Under the pieces are notes generated by a model. The model was not told the DNA's origin and made no database searches. It saw nothing but the letters and a program-made list of their open reading frames with translations. Position numbers and translations under genes: made by a program. From assembly GCA_900095095.1 (NCBI GenBank), contig FMBT01000419.1, positions 1 through 64,000 on the forward strand: 64,000 nt of DNA, given 5' to 3'. Numbering within the stretch: the first letter of the stretch is position 1; each line of letters opens with the position of its first letter. Shown here piece by piece: positions 33,343-45,197 of the stretch. The DNA comes from Fragilariopsis cylindrus CCMP1102 (lineage: Eukaryota > Bacillariophyta > Bacillariophyceae > Bacillariales > Bacillariaceae).

Positions 33343-34267
33343 TAAAAAATGTAAATCAATTAAAAAGGAAAAAGAAAGAAAAGAAGATTATGATACAATA
33401 TGGTATGATGTGATACGATGATGATGGTGATGATGGTGATGATGGTGATGATGATGATGAGATAAGATTACACTTGAATTACACTTGAATTACTGTGAAT
33501 AATGTAATTCTATTTCATCATCATCTTCTTCTTTTTGAGTCAAGATAGACGGACAAAGTCTACAATTGTATCAAGATAGTGCAAGAATGCTGAAATCGAT
33601 TCGATTCAACTCTGCGTTTTTATTATTATTCCTCTGGACTGGACTGGACTGGACTGGACTGGACTGGACTGATTAATTGATAATATACGGATGATATAAA
33701 ACCAAAAAAATGGGGAATAAGGTTAGGTAGGTACAAAAAAGGTCACACGCTACGCTGCACGCACTACAAGTTTAAAAAAATATAAACCATACATTTACTA
33801 TTATATTATTACTATACTATAGTAGTACATAGTCTTTCAAGCATATGTGTCAACTACCGCTAACTAGAGTAGCAATTCTGTAGGAATTTGTAGTAATCCG
33901 CTTGCGATGATTTAGATTGAGGAAAAACTTATATGGATCAATGACGAAAATAAATATGCAATGCAGTGTATTGCTAATTAGCTAGAACAATTAGATACGC
34001 GGCCTTCGAACCGAATTAGAAGGACTAGAAGATATTAATAGTATCTATAATTTTATCTCACTGAAAATATATATATATATATATATATATACCTTAATGC
34101 GGCATGTTTACTGAATCCTTCCCATTCATAAAATTGGGGATATGTGTAATCTATATGTATAAAGTTGTTTCCGTACTTTATGTACTATTTGTTAACTAAA
34201 GTCTGATATTCAAATCACGAACCCCGCGTGAATATATCAACGCAATGATCAAAAAAATGGAACTACA
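33343..34267. other. Convergent spacer with simple repeats
   Basis: Holds GATGATGGT repeats (33417-33460), seven exact GGACT units (33636-33670) and an AT microsatellite (about 34067-34091). No gene. Confidence 0.5.
33636..33670. repeat. (GGACT)7 pentanucleotide microsatellite
   Basis: Seven perfect GGACT units in a row, in a gene-free spacer. Confidence 0.9.
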
Positions 34268-37200
34268 TTAGGGATGATCTTTTCTTATTTTGTGATTTCG
34301 ATCTTGAAATTGAAAACGAATTAAAGCATTGGTAATAATTCTTCGTGTGGTATCTTGAGATACCGTGAAATTATTACTATTTCGACGACGAGAAGAAGAA
34401 GAAGAAGCTTTGGATGATGAAGATTTCTTTCTTTTCTTTGAAATCGACATGTTATCATTATCATACTTGTTCTTCCTCTTCTTCTTTCTCTTATTTGAGG
34501 TAGGATCGGTAGTGTTTCCACTGTCAAAATTGTCGTCGCAACTACCAGTAGTAGTAGCAGTAGTAGTAGCTCGTAGTTGTACTTCCGCTCTTCCTCGCTT
34601 CTTGTTTTTCTGATGTTCTGTATAATTAGAAGCTGGTGTAGCAGTAGGATCGTAGTATCTACTTCTTGGACATGAAACACAATGGCCCATCTTGTACGAT
34701 GATCCAAACAAACATGCCTTACATTCCGTTTTTGGTTTTGTACTTTTCATTGCTGTATATTTACGTGTTCGACTATTGGGATCATTATGAATATCATCCT
34801 CGCCATCATCGTTATTATCTTTAGTATTGTCGTCCTTACCAAACTGCTCTTCCTGCATGATTCTAAATTTATTATCTGGCATTAGTCTTGGTTCGTAAAA
34901 ATTACAGGTGATACGACGTCGTTTCGGATGAATTCGTCCACCAGCTGTTACTTCTATTTCGGTTCCATGTTTTTCATTTTCGGGTGGTTCATTAAATGAT
35001 GCAAGTTCACGTACAGCATATAGATATTTTGAATCACCAGCTTCGTTCTTTGTTGGTTTTGTGGATGCTTCCGTATCGATCACGGTAGACGATTTTGCCG
35101 AACTCCTACTGCTACTCACTACCGATTTTTTCCTCTTACCCCTAACAATCTTATCAGGTCCTGTGTATAGTCTGCTATGACGACAAAATGCATCGTGCGC
35201 AATCTTCCGAGTACGTCCCTCACGACGATTCTGGCACATCTGACATTCTTTTACCACCTTCGCATTGCTTTTCATATTGCTGTGAATGCTGATGTTGCTG
35301 TCGCCGACAATATCTTTTCCATTGTTATTTGTTGCAGGACAAATTTGAGATCTTGTTGAATTTCCACTTTCACAACTAGGTGCATTCCCAATAGAATCTG
35401 TTGATTTGCCTTTAGTTCCATGCACTTCTGTGGTCATATCAGTTGTCATTTTTGTAGCTGATTTTGATATAGATCCTGTTGAATTGCCATTTTCAAACCT
35501 AGGTGCATTCCCAACAGGTTCTGATGGTTTGCCTTCAGTTCCATTCACTTCTGTGGTCGTATCTGATGTCATTTTTGTAGCTGCCTTTGATGTAGATCTT
35601 GTTGAATTGCCATTTTCAAAACTAGGTGCATTCCCAATAGATTCTGATTGTTTGCCTCCGGTTCCATTCACATCTATGGTCGTATCTGTTGTCATTTTTA
35701 TAGCTGACTTTGATGTAGATCTAGATCTTGTTGAACTGCCATTTTCAAAACTAGGTGCATTCCCAATAGATTCTGATGGTTTGCCTTCAGTTTCATTCAC
35801 TTCTGTTGTCATTTTTGTAGCTAACTTTGATGTAGATCTTGTTGAATTGCCACTTTCACAATTAGGTGCATTCCCAATAGAATCTGTTGATTTGCCTTCA
35901 ATTCCATTCACTTCTGTTGTCGTATCTGTTGTCATTTTTGTAGCTGACTTTGATGTAGATCTAGATCTTGTTGAATTGCCATTTTCAAATCTAGGTGCAT
36001 TCCCAACAGATTCTGATGGTTTGCCTTCAGTTCCATTCACTTCTGTTGTCATATTTGTCATTTTTGTAACTGACTCTGATGCAGATCTTGTTGAATTGCC
36101 ACTTTCACAATTAGGTGCATTCCCAACAGATGCTGATGGTTTGCCTTCAGTTCCATTCACTTCTGTTGTCGTATCTGTTGTCATTTTTGTAGCTGACTTT
36201 GATGTAGATCTAGATCTTGTTGAATTGCCATTTTCAAATCTAGGTGCATTCCCAACAGATTCTGATGGTTTGCCTTCAGTTCCATTCACTTCTGTTGTCG
36301 TATTTGTCATTTTTGTAACTGACTCTGATGCAGATCTTGTTGAATTGCCACTTTCACAATTAGGTGCATTCCCAACAGATGCTGATGGTTTGCCTTCAGT
36401 TCCATTTACTTCTGTTGTCATATTTGTCATTTTTGTAACTGACTTTGATGCAGAACTTGTTGAATTGCCACTTTTACAGTTAGGTGCATTCCCAACAGAT
36501 GCTGATGGTTTGCCTTCAGTTCCATTCACTTCTGTTGTCATATTTGTCATTTTTGTAACTGACTTTGATGCAGATCTTGTTGAATTGCCACTTTCACAAC
36601 TAGGTGCATTCCCATTAGATTCTGATGATTTGCCTTTTGTTCCAATCATCTCTACAGGCGTTTTAGATGTATTGATGTTCTTCACCGGACTAAAATCGAA
36701 CTTAAAGCGAGGCGTCGTTTCTTGTTTTGATTCTACAATAATCTCCGCTAGTTGTGCTGCTGTATCTTGAATAGTTTCGTGAAATGCTTCCCTAGATAAC
36801 GTTGTATTCGTGGTAGATTCTTTGACACCTTCTTCGCTACTTGTTGCGTGAGGAGAAGAGGATTTAGATATAGAACAAGAAGCAGAGGCATGGGTAGACA
36901 AATCGTCCTTCGTACGTTCTTTTGATCGCAGCTTCTTAATTATATGGTCATTGTTCGCCAAATTCCAAGACTCTGGAACCTTCTTTAAAAACTGCTCATA
37001 GTCGTTCAAAGACCAATTGCTTAAAGTGTGACCAAAAGCAGAATTGTGTGCGTACGACTGCACCTTACTAACAGCTCGAGTCTTTACCATTGCTGCTACT
37101 TTCGTCCAATCTGTTCCAAACAAATGGAAGGCTTTTAAAAAGCGTGTGTGCTCCTCAATGGTCCATTTTCCTTTACCGGGCTTAGTTTTGTGCTTTGTTG

Positions 37201-39766
37201 GTCCCAATGATGGTGATGCAAGTATTGGTTTGCCCTCGTCTTTTTTGCTTTCGGACTTTCTATAATTTATTTTGCGTTTAAATTCTTTTCTTACTGTCCC
37301 ATTTTTGTGTTGATATGCGACAGATACAAGAGCTACAACACACTTGAATTCTTGTAGAAAAAATTTACACGCACCCTTACCAGATCGACCCTTCCCCCCT
37401 GAGCATTCAATCGCTTGACTTGTTGGTGCATCATTATCGATGCATAGCATGCAACGACGACGACCTGCAATAGAATGAGGAGCTACAATACACGTGTCTT
37501 TTTGTAGAAAAAATTTGCACGCACCCTTACCAGATCGACCCTTCCCCCCTGGGCATTCAATCGCTTGACTTGTTGGTGCACCATTATCGATGCATAGCAT
37601 GCAACGACGACGACCTGCAATAGAATGAGGAGCTACAATACACGTGACTTTTTGTGGAAAAAATTTGCACGCACCCTTACCAGATCGACCCTTCCCCCCT
37701 GGGCATTCAATCGCTTGACTTGTTGGTGCACCATTACTAATACAACGCATACAACGCCTGCGACCTGGTAGAGTAGTAGTAGCAGTGCACTTGGCTTCTT
37801 GCGATGATTTCTCAACACGCCCTATACCACTTGATTTTGCGGTTGATGGAGTGCAATTAGTAGTAGTAGTAGTATACCGCATAGTAGGAGGAGGAGGAGG
37901 AGGAGCAGCAGCAGCAGGTATATGTTTCTCAATGCGTCTTTTACGACTTGATTTAGAGGTTGATGGACTAACAGTAGTGGTAGTAATGGTAGTAGAAGGA
38001 GCAATAGGCATTTGTTTCTCAATGCGTCTTTTACGACTTGATTTGGAGGTTGATGGGCTGCTAGTAGTAGTAGTAGTAGTAGTAGTAGAATGAGCAACAG
38101 GCATATGCTTGATATTCTTGTTTTCTTCAGAACGGAGATTGGCATTGTTTTGGCGTAATCTCTGTGGTGCCTTTTTAGTTCTTTCTGGAAGAGAAGCCCC
38201 ATTAGCTTCGGAACCACCTGGCACGTTGAAAGAGCAAAGTCTTTTAAGTTGACGAATTAAAAAATTATTATCATTGGATTCCGATGTTGGTGTAGATACA
38301 TATTTGCTCTCATCTCCTTCTACGTTTTCACTCTGAGGTCGTCTCGTTCTTATTATAGATGGTTCTTGTTCAGTAAGTTTCTTTCGTAGAATGTTCTTCT
38401 CCTTCCCAGTCATACTCGTCTTACCAATAGAATTTAAAATAACCATTCCGTTATTATCATTCTCATTCTTGGTTGACGTCGTCGTTGCTGAATCAGGTTC
38501 TAATAAATCAGTAGAACACGTATTGTTGATAATACCGATAGAACTAGTTTTTATTTTGTTCCTGGGTTGTACCGCAGTTGGTGGCGATGACTTCTTCAAA
38601 TTATTATTATTAATAGGAGCAGCAGCATCTTTGGTGCAGGTATTAGTATTAGTAGTAGTAAAAGATGCCGTGATATTACTATTATTGTTGTTGTTGGAAA
38701 ATTCTGCAACCGTCTTCATCTTGGTATAAGGTGAAGTCAAAGGTAAAGAATTTGTGCTATTTTTGGTCTTGGTAGAAGATGAAGAAGGAGACGAAGACGC
38801 AACAGCAATATCATCAGAATTGTTACTGTTATTGTTTGTAGTAGTAGATGTAGATGTAGATATAGACTGAGCGGCGGAATTATCAGTCTCCTCGAATATA
38901 CTTAAAGGTTTCGCCATTGCTGATTCTTCAACTAAATTAATAATATCTGATAATGATGTTGCATTTGAATTTGCTACACAAATTCCATCTTTATTCAGAT
39001 CAAGAGATAAAGAAGATACCCGACGAGCAACATTAACTGTATCACGCTGTGGAACTGTGGGAACCATCGCATTATTATTATCATTATTATTATTTGCCTG
39101 TGTCGGTGAAGCCAAATCGTTACTATTTGAAAGAGTAATAGACTTTTGAGAAGAAGAAACACGGTTTATTCTACTACTATGCAACGTTTGTCGCTGTTTG
39201 AAACCAAATTTTACTTCTGCGGAAGCTTCTTTAGATTGTGATTTACCTTTCAACGGTGACAACAAAAATTTGTCATTAATCTGTGACGTTGATGGTGATA
39301 TCGCAAGAGAATAATTGTTGGTTGATACACTTGTCATTATTGGCTGTTCCTGAGCAAGATGAGAAGAAAGGGGTTGACAACTATTATTGTCGTCCAATAA
39401 TTGTTTGGGTTGAACATCGTATTCTAACGTAGAAATCGTCTTGGTGTTAGTATTAGGTATTTCCATATGGGGTTGCAGCTTCTGTTCCTGTGGCTTCTCC
39501 TCCACCACTGGTGGCTTAGACTTGTCGTTGATCATCGTCGTCACTATCTTGTCCACTTCTTCTTCTTCTTCTTCTTCGACCGCTTCTTTCCTCGGGGAAG
39601 TAGTTTGGTATATTTGCTTATTTTCCATCGTATTAGTATTAGTATTAGTATTAGTATTATCATTATTATTATTATTATTGCCCTGTTCCAGCAACGAAGA
39701 AGATGGCGACGACGATGAGGATGATTTGTTTCTTCCACGTTTCCAATGACGAAAATAGCTACTCAT
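34268..39766 (-). CDS. Giant Myb-like (SHAQKY-related) nuclear protein with Cys modules and repeats
   Basis: Single exon of 1,832 residues; the frame is open to 39802 but the first ATG is at 39766. Order: Ser/Asn/Thr-rich N-terminal third; three near-identical Cys modules (about 665-812) built on RRCMxCI, AIEC-GGKGRSGKGACKFF and a further C; one Myb/SANT repeat (about 862-912: WTIEEHTRFLKAF, GTDWTKVA, VQSYAHN replacing the SHAQKY signature); ten full 37-43-residue repeats plus a partial one (about 1042-1474, theme GNAPxxExGNST...TTEVNGTEGKPSESV); two more Cys clusters (ECQMC...FC near 1509, ECKAC...CVSC near 1684); and basic C-terminal blocks (KRKKKRKNK). One-repeat SHAQKY Mybs are DNA-binding, so a transcription or chromatin role is inferred; its targets are unknown. 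Confidence 0.8.
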   Translation of the reverse strand: MSSYFRHWKRGRNKSSSSSSPSSSLLEQGNNNNNNDNTNTNTNTNTMENKQIYQTTSPRKEAVEEEEEEEVDKIVTTMINDKSKPPVVEEKPQEQKLQPHMEIPNTNTKTISTLEYDVQPKQLLDDNNSCQPLSSHLAQEQPIMTSVSTNNYSLAISPSTSQINDKFLLSPLKGKSQSKEASAEVKFGFKQRQTLHSSRINRVSSSQKSITLSNSNDLASPTQANNNNDNNNAMVPTVPQRDTVNVARRVSSLSLDLNKDGICVANSNATSLSDIINLVEESAMAKPLSIFEETDNSAAQSISTSTSTTTNNNSNNSDDIAVASSSPSSSSTKTKNSTNSLPLTSPYTKMKTVAEFSNNNNNSNITASFTTTNTNTCTKDAAAPINNNNLKKSSPPTAVQPRNKIKTSSIGIINNTCSTDLLEPDSATTTSTKNENDNNGMVILNSIGKTSMTGKEKNILRKKLTEQEPSIIRTRRPQSENVEGDESKYVSTPTSESNDNNFLIRQLKRLCSFNVPGGSEANGASLPERTKKAPQRLRQNNANLRSEENKNIKHMPVAHSTTTTTTTTSSPSTSKSSRKRRIEKQMPIAPSTTITTTTVSPSTSKSSRKRRIEKHIPAAAAPPPPPPTMRYTTTTTNCTPSTAKSSGIGRVEKSSQEAKCTATTTLPGRRRCMRCISNGAPTSQAIECPGGKGRSGKGACKFFPQKVTCIVAPHSIAGRRRCMLCIDNGAPTSQAIECPGGKGRSGKGACKFFLQKDTCIVAPHSIAGRRRCMLCIDNDAPTSQAIECSGGKGRSGKGACKFFLQEFKCVVALVSVAYQHKNGTVRKEFKRKINYRKSESKKDEGKPILASPSLGPTKHKTKPGKGKWTIEEHTRFLKAFHLFGTDWTKVAAMVKTRAVSKVQSYAHNSAFGHTLSNWSLNDYEQFLKKVPESWNLANNDHIIKKLRSKERTKDDLSTHASASCSISKSSSPHATSSEEGVKESTTNTTLSREAFHETIQDTAAQLAEIIVESKQETTPRFKFDFSPVKNINTSKTPVEMIGTKGKSSESNGNAPSCESGNSTRSASKSVTKMTNMTTEVNGTEGKPSASVGNAPNCKSGNSTSSASKSVTKMTNMTTEVNGTEGKPSASVGNAPNCESGNSTRSASESVTKMTNTTTEVNGTEGKPSESVGNAPRFENGNSTRSRSTSKSATKMTTDTTTEVNGTEGKPSASVGNAPNCESGNSTRSASESVTKMTNMTTEVNGTEGKPSESVGNAPRFENGNSTRSRSTSKSATKMTTDTTTEVNGIEGKSTDSIGNAPNCESGNSTRSTSKLATKMTTEVNETEGKPSESIGNAPSFENGSSTRSRSTSKSAIKMTTDTTIDVNGTGGKQSESIGNAPSFENGNSTRSTSKAATKMTSDTTTEVNGTEGKPSEPVGNAPRFENGNSTGSISKSATKMTTDMTTEVHGTKGKSTDSIGNAPSCESGNSTRSQICPATNNNGKDIVGDSNISIHSNMKSNAKVVKECQMCQNRREGRTRKIAHDAFCRHSRLYTGPDKIVRGKRKKSVVSSSRSSAKSSTVIDTEASTKPTKNEAGDSKYLYAVRELASFNEPPENEKHGTEIEVTAGGRIHPKRRRITCNFYEPRLMPDNKFRIMQEEQFGKDDNTKDNNDDGEDDIHNDPNSRTRKYTAMKSTKPKTECKACLFGSSYKMGHCVSCPRSRYYDPTATPASNYTEHQKNKKRGRAEVQLRATTTATTTGSCDDNFDSGNTTDPTSNKRKKKRKNKYDNDNMSISKKRKKSSSSKASSSSSRRRNSNNFTVSQDTTRRIITNALIRFQFQDRNHKIRKDHP
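35345..36640 (-). repeat. Coding tandem array, ten full units of 111-129 bp plus a partial
   Basis: Each unit encodes the GNAP...NST...TKMT...TEVNGTEGKPS theme of the Myb-like protein. Unit lengths vary by whole codons, so the frame is kept. Two subtypes alternate (CESGNST with KMTNMT, and FENGNSTRSRSTS with KMTTDT), which points to unequal crossing-over of larger blocks. Confidence 0.85.
37290..37790 (-). repeat. Coding triplication of a Cys module, about 160 bp per unit
   Basis: Three near-identical units encode RRCMxCI...GGKGRSGKGACKFF...C of the Myb-like protein. Nucleotide identity is very high between the second and third units in minus-strand order, so the last duplication is recent. 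Confidence 0.85.
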
Positions 39767-41859
39767 CGTGATCTTGCTGCGACAAAATAAGGAAGGAGGC
39801 ACACAACAACAGTAATAATAGTACGGGTTTCGTCCTTGATAATGTTATTAATACTGTTGTTGGTTGGTTCAAAACACCAAACAAATAATGATTTAATTGT
39901 TTTGAATTCTCAGTCTAATGGTTGATTAAGGGTGCACTGCTAATTCACAACAACAATAATCGTTCAGTTGATGAAAGAATGAGATTTTTTATAATCGCTC
40001 CTGACGACTAAATTTGGTAAAAATTAATGACCAAGGGAATAAATAAGAAATCAATTATTAATGTTAAAAAGTGATGAGATTTTTCCGAAATGAAAAAGGG
40101 GTACCGGCAGCAACTGAAGATTTCCGATACAAGATCCAAAATAAATTATATTAATCAGAACAATCTAGTATAGGCGTGTATAGAGGCTCGTTAATTATAG
40201 ATATCAGCCCATCGATCAATGGACATAATATCAATCTAAATAATACGATTAAAAGAATTCGAAAAAAACTCCTGGGTACTAGTATTATCTGGAAAAAGAG
40301 CCCCTTAATCGAATATCATTACTTCACTTACATAGGTTATTTAGTGTACTATAGTATCGTATTAATTAAAGTCTTGATGACGAAAGGTATTGTGGTAACA
40401 GCGGTATTCATAACCTTTTGGAACAAAACAAAAAGAGGAGAGAAGCTTTGTTAATTGTTGCATTTAATTCCTTTTTACAGTGCGTATTATTGTGCGGTGT
40501 TATGTGCGAATTTATGTGCGAATTTATTTTCGTCCTACCGGTAGTAGTGTCGTGGCTTTTATACGGGATTGATCGTCGTTTAGGTAGAGGTAGAAAGTAG
40601 AGCAGTGGAACACAAAACACAAGACATACAAAAAATAATAATAATAGTACATCTCATGTGCGTGCCGTAGCATGTTTACAGGCATTTCTTTCCTAGAAGA
40701 AAATCGACGCACAATCCGGGTTCAAATTAATATTTTTAATATCTAGCATACGTTGCTTAACAATTTGTTTTTCGTTTAATATATTGTTTCTTCACTTGTT
40801 CTTTTGATAGCAATATAAGCCTTCGAGAAAAAAATTAAAAACAGCCCTAACATCACTTAGTGTGTGTCGTGTCTAAAAGCAACATGCAACAACATTTTGA
40901 CACTAGTAGGGAATGGTAGGTAGTCAGTGCAGTAAGCAGTAATATATCAAGCTATACCGGTAGGTACAGTACCATGACTCAGTAGGATACTAAAGGGATG
41001 AACTGAGTTCATCCATCAGTCTAAGGTGCAGTCCCACATCCATTTTCAGTCACATTGTATTGGGGTGAAGGCTGGGAACAGAAAAGAGATGTTATGATTC
41101 CAACAAAAACACAATTCATTTAGAAATTGTTTGTTTGGAAAAATAAGAGAGCTAGAAACAAGGAGGAAGGCAACATTATCTTTGACAGAGGCATTAATTA
41201 GCAGACACTATTCTTCTTGTAATGTGCCTCTGTATTGCACACAGTACCAGGACTCCAGCTACTGGCTTGCCCCTTTAATGGGGCAAGGTTTTAGGGGCCT
41301 TTTATTGACCTTTCAAAAAACAATACAATAGCCTATACCTACACTGCTAACTGGGGCAAGTGATGTACACCCTTGAAGGTCTATCTGGATAATGTAACAA
41401 TATTCTAGAATCTAACAACATGCAGACAGCATAACAGTTTTATAGTAATAAACTGTTTGACTGGTAATATGTATGTTTTGTTCTAGATTTTCCACCAGGG
41501 GGAATTGTGATATCTTGATTCTGGGATGATTAACTGGACAGTTACCTTTGTCTCCTTAGGTGATATGAGTTAAAATAATTTCACTGTTGTATCTTGTCTT
41601 TAAGTAGTATATTTTCACTATATTGATATTAAAATTAATTGCGGATTATTTTCATTGGTAGTCAGGATATTCTGATAGTGGTGATGTTGACACAGGCAAT
41701 GAGAAAGCCACATCAGCACGTTCATCACTGTATAGAAAATTATAAGCCACTGGATGTATACTCAGTCAACCTTAGAATAAAGCACATATATATATATATC
41801 CTAGATCAGATGTAGTCAGCAACACACAACCTTTTTCTCTCACACACAATAATGTTCAC
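39767..41859. other. Gene-free region between the Myb-like gene and element copy B
   Basis: No ORF with protein character. The first part should be the Myb-like promoter. From about 41000 the base composition resembles the element region, and CTTGAAGGTCTATCTGGATAA (41371-) resembles the DNA just left of copy C (62247-), so B-related sequence may begin before 41860. Confidence 0.45.
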
Positions 41860-43940
41860 TTTCTAATTTTATGTCTATTCTATTGTTCCCTACCCCATCA
41901 CACCACCAATATGGCAAATGATCCAAATATTCTTGGTGTATTTTGACCATATGCATATATGGAAGGTATTGGGATGTTGAAACCGTGGTCCAGTTCCATT
42001 CTTTGTTGCTGTGGCAGCCTATTTCTGAATGGTACTTTTGAGCATGGAGATATGACAAGTTGACCAAAATGAATGCAATGTTTGTGTTATGGAGGCAAGA
42101 ATAAGGTAAGTATGAGGGATCACGACCCTTGATTCATCCCCTATGGGTATGGGATGGATAACTGGGTGGTATTTTGGTGAACCATGCTGGTTGTAAAACC
42201 TAAGGAGAAGTTATTCATCTTATTATTCAAAGTTGTTCAATATTCCAATAACTTGAATTCACTGGAGAATTTGTGAGATAAAAATGGTACCAATCAGAAC
42301 TACTTTAGTCAAGTGATGATGAACCACCAGGGATGGTAGGAGGGAAACAGAATGTTCTCTAGTACTCAATGTATGGATGTTTGTGCACCCACCCATCTGG
42401 TGTTGTCCTGTAACCGTTTCAAATGAGATATTTTATTGTTCATTATATTATCTGATCCAAAATCATATTGTTTGTGTGTCTCCCGCCATAACAGCATAAT
42501 GAATTTAATTCCTCAACCATAGGGAGATAGAAGTGGTAGAAGGCACACATAATGTTCTAGTATACTATGTGGATGTTAGTGCACCCAACCCATCTGGTAT
42601 TATCCTGTAATCGTTTGAAATGAGATATTTTGTTGTTCATTATATCTGACCAAAAATCATGTTGTTTGTGTGCCTGCCATAACAGCATAATGAATTTAAT
42701 TCCACAACCATAAGGAGATGAAAGTTGTAGGATGCACACACAATATTCTAGTACATTGTGTGGATGTTTGTGCACCAACCCCATCTGGTATTGTTGTCTG
42801 TAATCCTTACAAAGTTCAAAGGAGATATTTAGTGTTCATTTCTGACCAAAAATCATGTTGTTTGTGTGCCTGCCATAACAGCGTAATGATTTTAATTCCA
42901 CGACCATTGGGAGATAAAAGATGTAGGAGGTAAACACAATGTTCTAGTATACTATGCGGATGTTAGTTCGACCGGCCTACAACCCTTTCAAATGAGATAT
43001 TTTGTGGCTCATTTCTGGTCCAAAATCATGTTTTTTGTGCGTGCAACAATAGTGAAAAGAATTTATTCCTCAACAACAGAAATAGGAAAGTTGAAGGAGG
43101 CAAACACAATATTCTAGTACACTATTAGTATGTGAATGTTTGTGCACCTGACCCAACAGGTGTTGTTGCATAGAACCCTTTTATATCAGATATTCTGTGG
43201 TTCATTTCTGGTCCAAAATCATGTTATTTATAATTTGTGTGCCTGCCATAAAAGCGAAATGCATTTTATTCCTTAACCACAGGAATAGAAAAGCTGTAGG
43301 AGGCAAACACAATGTTCTACTACACTATGTGAATGTTTGTGCACCTAGGTTGATAGATGTTGCCCTATGGAACCCTTTCAAATGAGATATTTTTTGGTTC
43401 ATTTTGATCAAAAATCTTGTTATTTGTGGCCTACCACATTAGCAGAATGAATTTTATTCCGCATCCATCTAGTGTTGTCCTATGGAACCCTTTCAAATTA
43501 GATATTTTGTGGTTTATTTTGATCAAAAATCTTGTTATTTGTGTGCCTACCACATTAGCAAAATGAATTTTTCTTCCGCAGCCACATGAACAAAAAAGTT
43601 TTAGGAGGCAAACATAATGTTCTAATACACTATGCGGATGCTAGTCCACCCGGCCCATCTGGTGTTGTCCTCTTCAACCCTTTCAAATGAGACATTTTGC
43701 TGTGTGTACACATACATTTATTTTAAATCCCTAAAATGTGTGCTGTGTGTGAGCCTACATTGTGAGATACCAGTAGGCTAACAAGACTAAGGAATATAAT
43801 AGTCCTCCATTAAATAGGTCAATTGTAAACGTTACGGTTTTTTTCTCCACAAAACTGACTTTTTAGGTGTAATACTTGATGCTAAAGTTGTTATTATATA
43901 CTACACTAACAAATACTAGTAAATGTTTTGGCACATTTGT
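41860..43940. mobile_element. Inverted-end repeat element, copy B
   Basis: 41864-42345 is homologous to 63372-63820 (ATTTTATGTCTATTCTATT, GACCATATGCATATAT, GCCTATTTCTGAATGGTACTTTTG, GATGAACCACCAGGGATGG). It is followed by about seven tandem units of roughly 190 bp (TGTTCTAGTA near 42350, 42550, 42740, 42940, 43110, 43315 and 43620) and by a terminal block (43739-43935) in reverse orientation to the ends of A and C. No coding capacity was found. The left end is not recognisable, so the copy is truncated or diverged there. Confidence 0.75.
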
Positions 43941-44528
43941 TTGTCCCCCAAATACATTTTATTTTTCGGGGCCCCCTCTTTGCACTTTTTAAAAACACTA
44001 TTTCTCACGAAAACCCTCAAATTAGTACTCTTTTTATTCTTTTTTCCACGTATGGAAAATATTACGCTTGCTCGCTCGTGTCCTTTCCTGCTGTACTGTA
44101 TTAAGTAAATTTTTAAAATTATTTGAGTTGCATCGATAAGAATCTTGGTTGACACGTGCTTTTTATCCTCGCGTATTTACAAGCGCATACCGTACATACA
44201 TTCATTTCAAACAAGTTTCAAAACTTTTTTGAAAAACTTCACACCACGCACGCGATAACTAAATACACTACAGCCACCGCATACGGTGGAATTACACCAT
44301 CCTATTGTCGTCTTCTCACTAACTTACTGTTACAATGAACCCATTAAAGTACACGATAACCAAAAGTACTTAATGTACAACAAATCAATGAAGTGGGAGC
44401 ATCCAAAAGTCTCAGTCGCGCCGCTATTGAACAACCAACCTTGCTTATAGCGTACTATAGACAACAACAAGAACAATCCAATACACGTGCAGTACTAGTA
44501 CGCTGCTATATATTAACTGTGTGTGACA
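43941..44528. other. Gene-free spacer, promoter of the next gene
   Basis: AT-rich; short ORFs only. No element was recognised. Confidence 0.4.
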
Positions 44529-45197
44529 ATGGCAATAACTGTTACCACCGCTGATAATGTACATAAGCAAGAAGCACAAGTAGTAAATGCAAATTATGAT
44601 GAAGATTTTATTCCTGGTGCTAAATATGATGGCGACAACAACATCAACAACAACAGCAACAGCAACAGCAATTGCGCTTTTGTTGTGGACAGTAGTGGCA
44701 AAAGTTGCATGACAACAGATTATGGTGTTATCGTACTGAAAAGAAGTTACAGAAAAAAACCCCAACGACAACGTCCGACAGAACATAAAATGTCTTCGTC
44801 TGCTAATACATCATTGTTACTATGTACGACTTTTTGTCAATTCACTGCTATTACCAATTGGGTTGAAAAAAATACTGGTATGAAAGAATTCTGTGGAAGA
44901 AGTTCTTCTGTTTTAAAAAGTACTACTACTACTACTAAAAGGAACAATGTGAGAAAAAGAAGAAGAAGAAGAAAGAAAAACGTACCATCGGTTGATTCAA
45001 ACAATGATTCATTCGTTGATAATGATATTTCTTTTCTAACAGATATATCAATGATGGATAACGTTATTGACGAAGAAGAAGAAGAAGTAGAAGACGGTAA
45101 AAAAAGTAATAGTAGAAAAAAGAAAATGAAAAAGAAGTTATCATTAAATTTTCGTATAATTAAAAAAAGTTTCGTAGACTACGTGTTGAAAATGTAA
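44529..45197 (+). CDS. Basic hypothetical protein with nuclear-localisation-like run
   Basis: Encodes 222 residues from the ATG at 44529 (GACAATGGC context). The N-terminal third is Asp/Asn-rich; the middle (about 86-122) is better structured (LLLCTTFCQFTAITNWVEKNTGMKEFC); then come KRNNVRKRRRRRKKN (about 138-152), a typical nuclear-localisation composition, an acidic stretch (EEEEEVED) and a second basic run (SRKKKMKKKLSLNFRIIKKSF). No known domain. A nuclear location is inferred from composition only. Confidence 0.6.
   Translation: MAITVTTADNVHKQEAQVVNANYDEDFIPGAKYDGDNNINNNSNSNSNCAFVVDSSGKSCMTTDYGVIVLKRSYRKKPQRQRPTEHKMSSSANTSLLLCTTFCQFTAITNWVEKNTGMKEFCGRSSSVLKSTTTTTKRNNVRKRRRRRKKNVPSVDSNNDSFVDNDISFLTDISMMDNVIDEEEEEVEDGKKSNSRKKKMKKKLSLNFRIIKKSFVDYVLKM

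Noticed and set aside
35406-36770. 454-residue plus-strand ORF with VSVVIFVADFDVDLVELPF repeats
   Set aside because: Exact antisense shadow of the repeat array in the Myb-like gene; the frame is open only because the repeat units are multiples of three.
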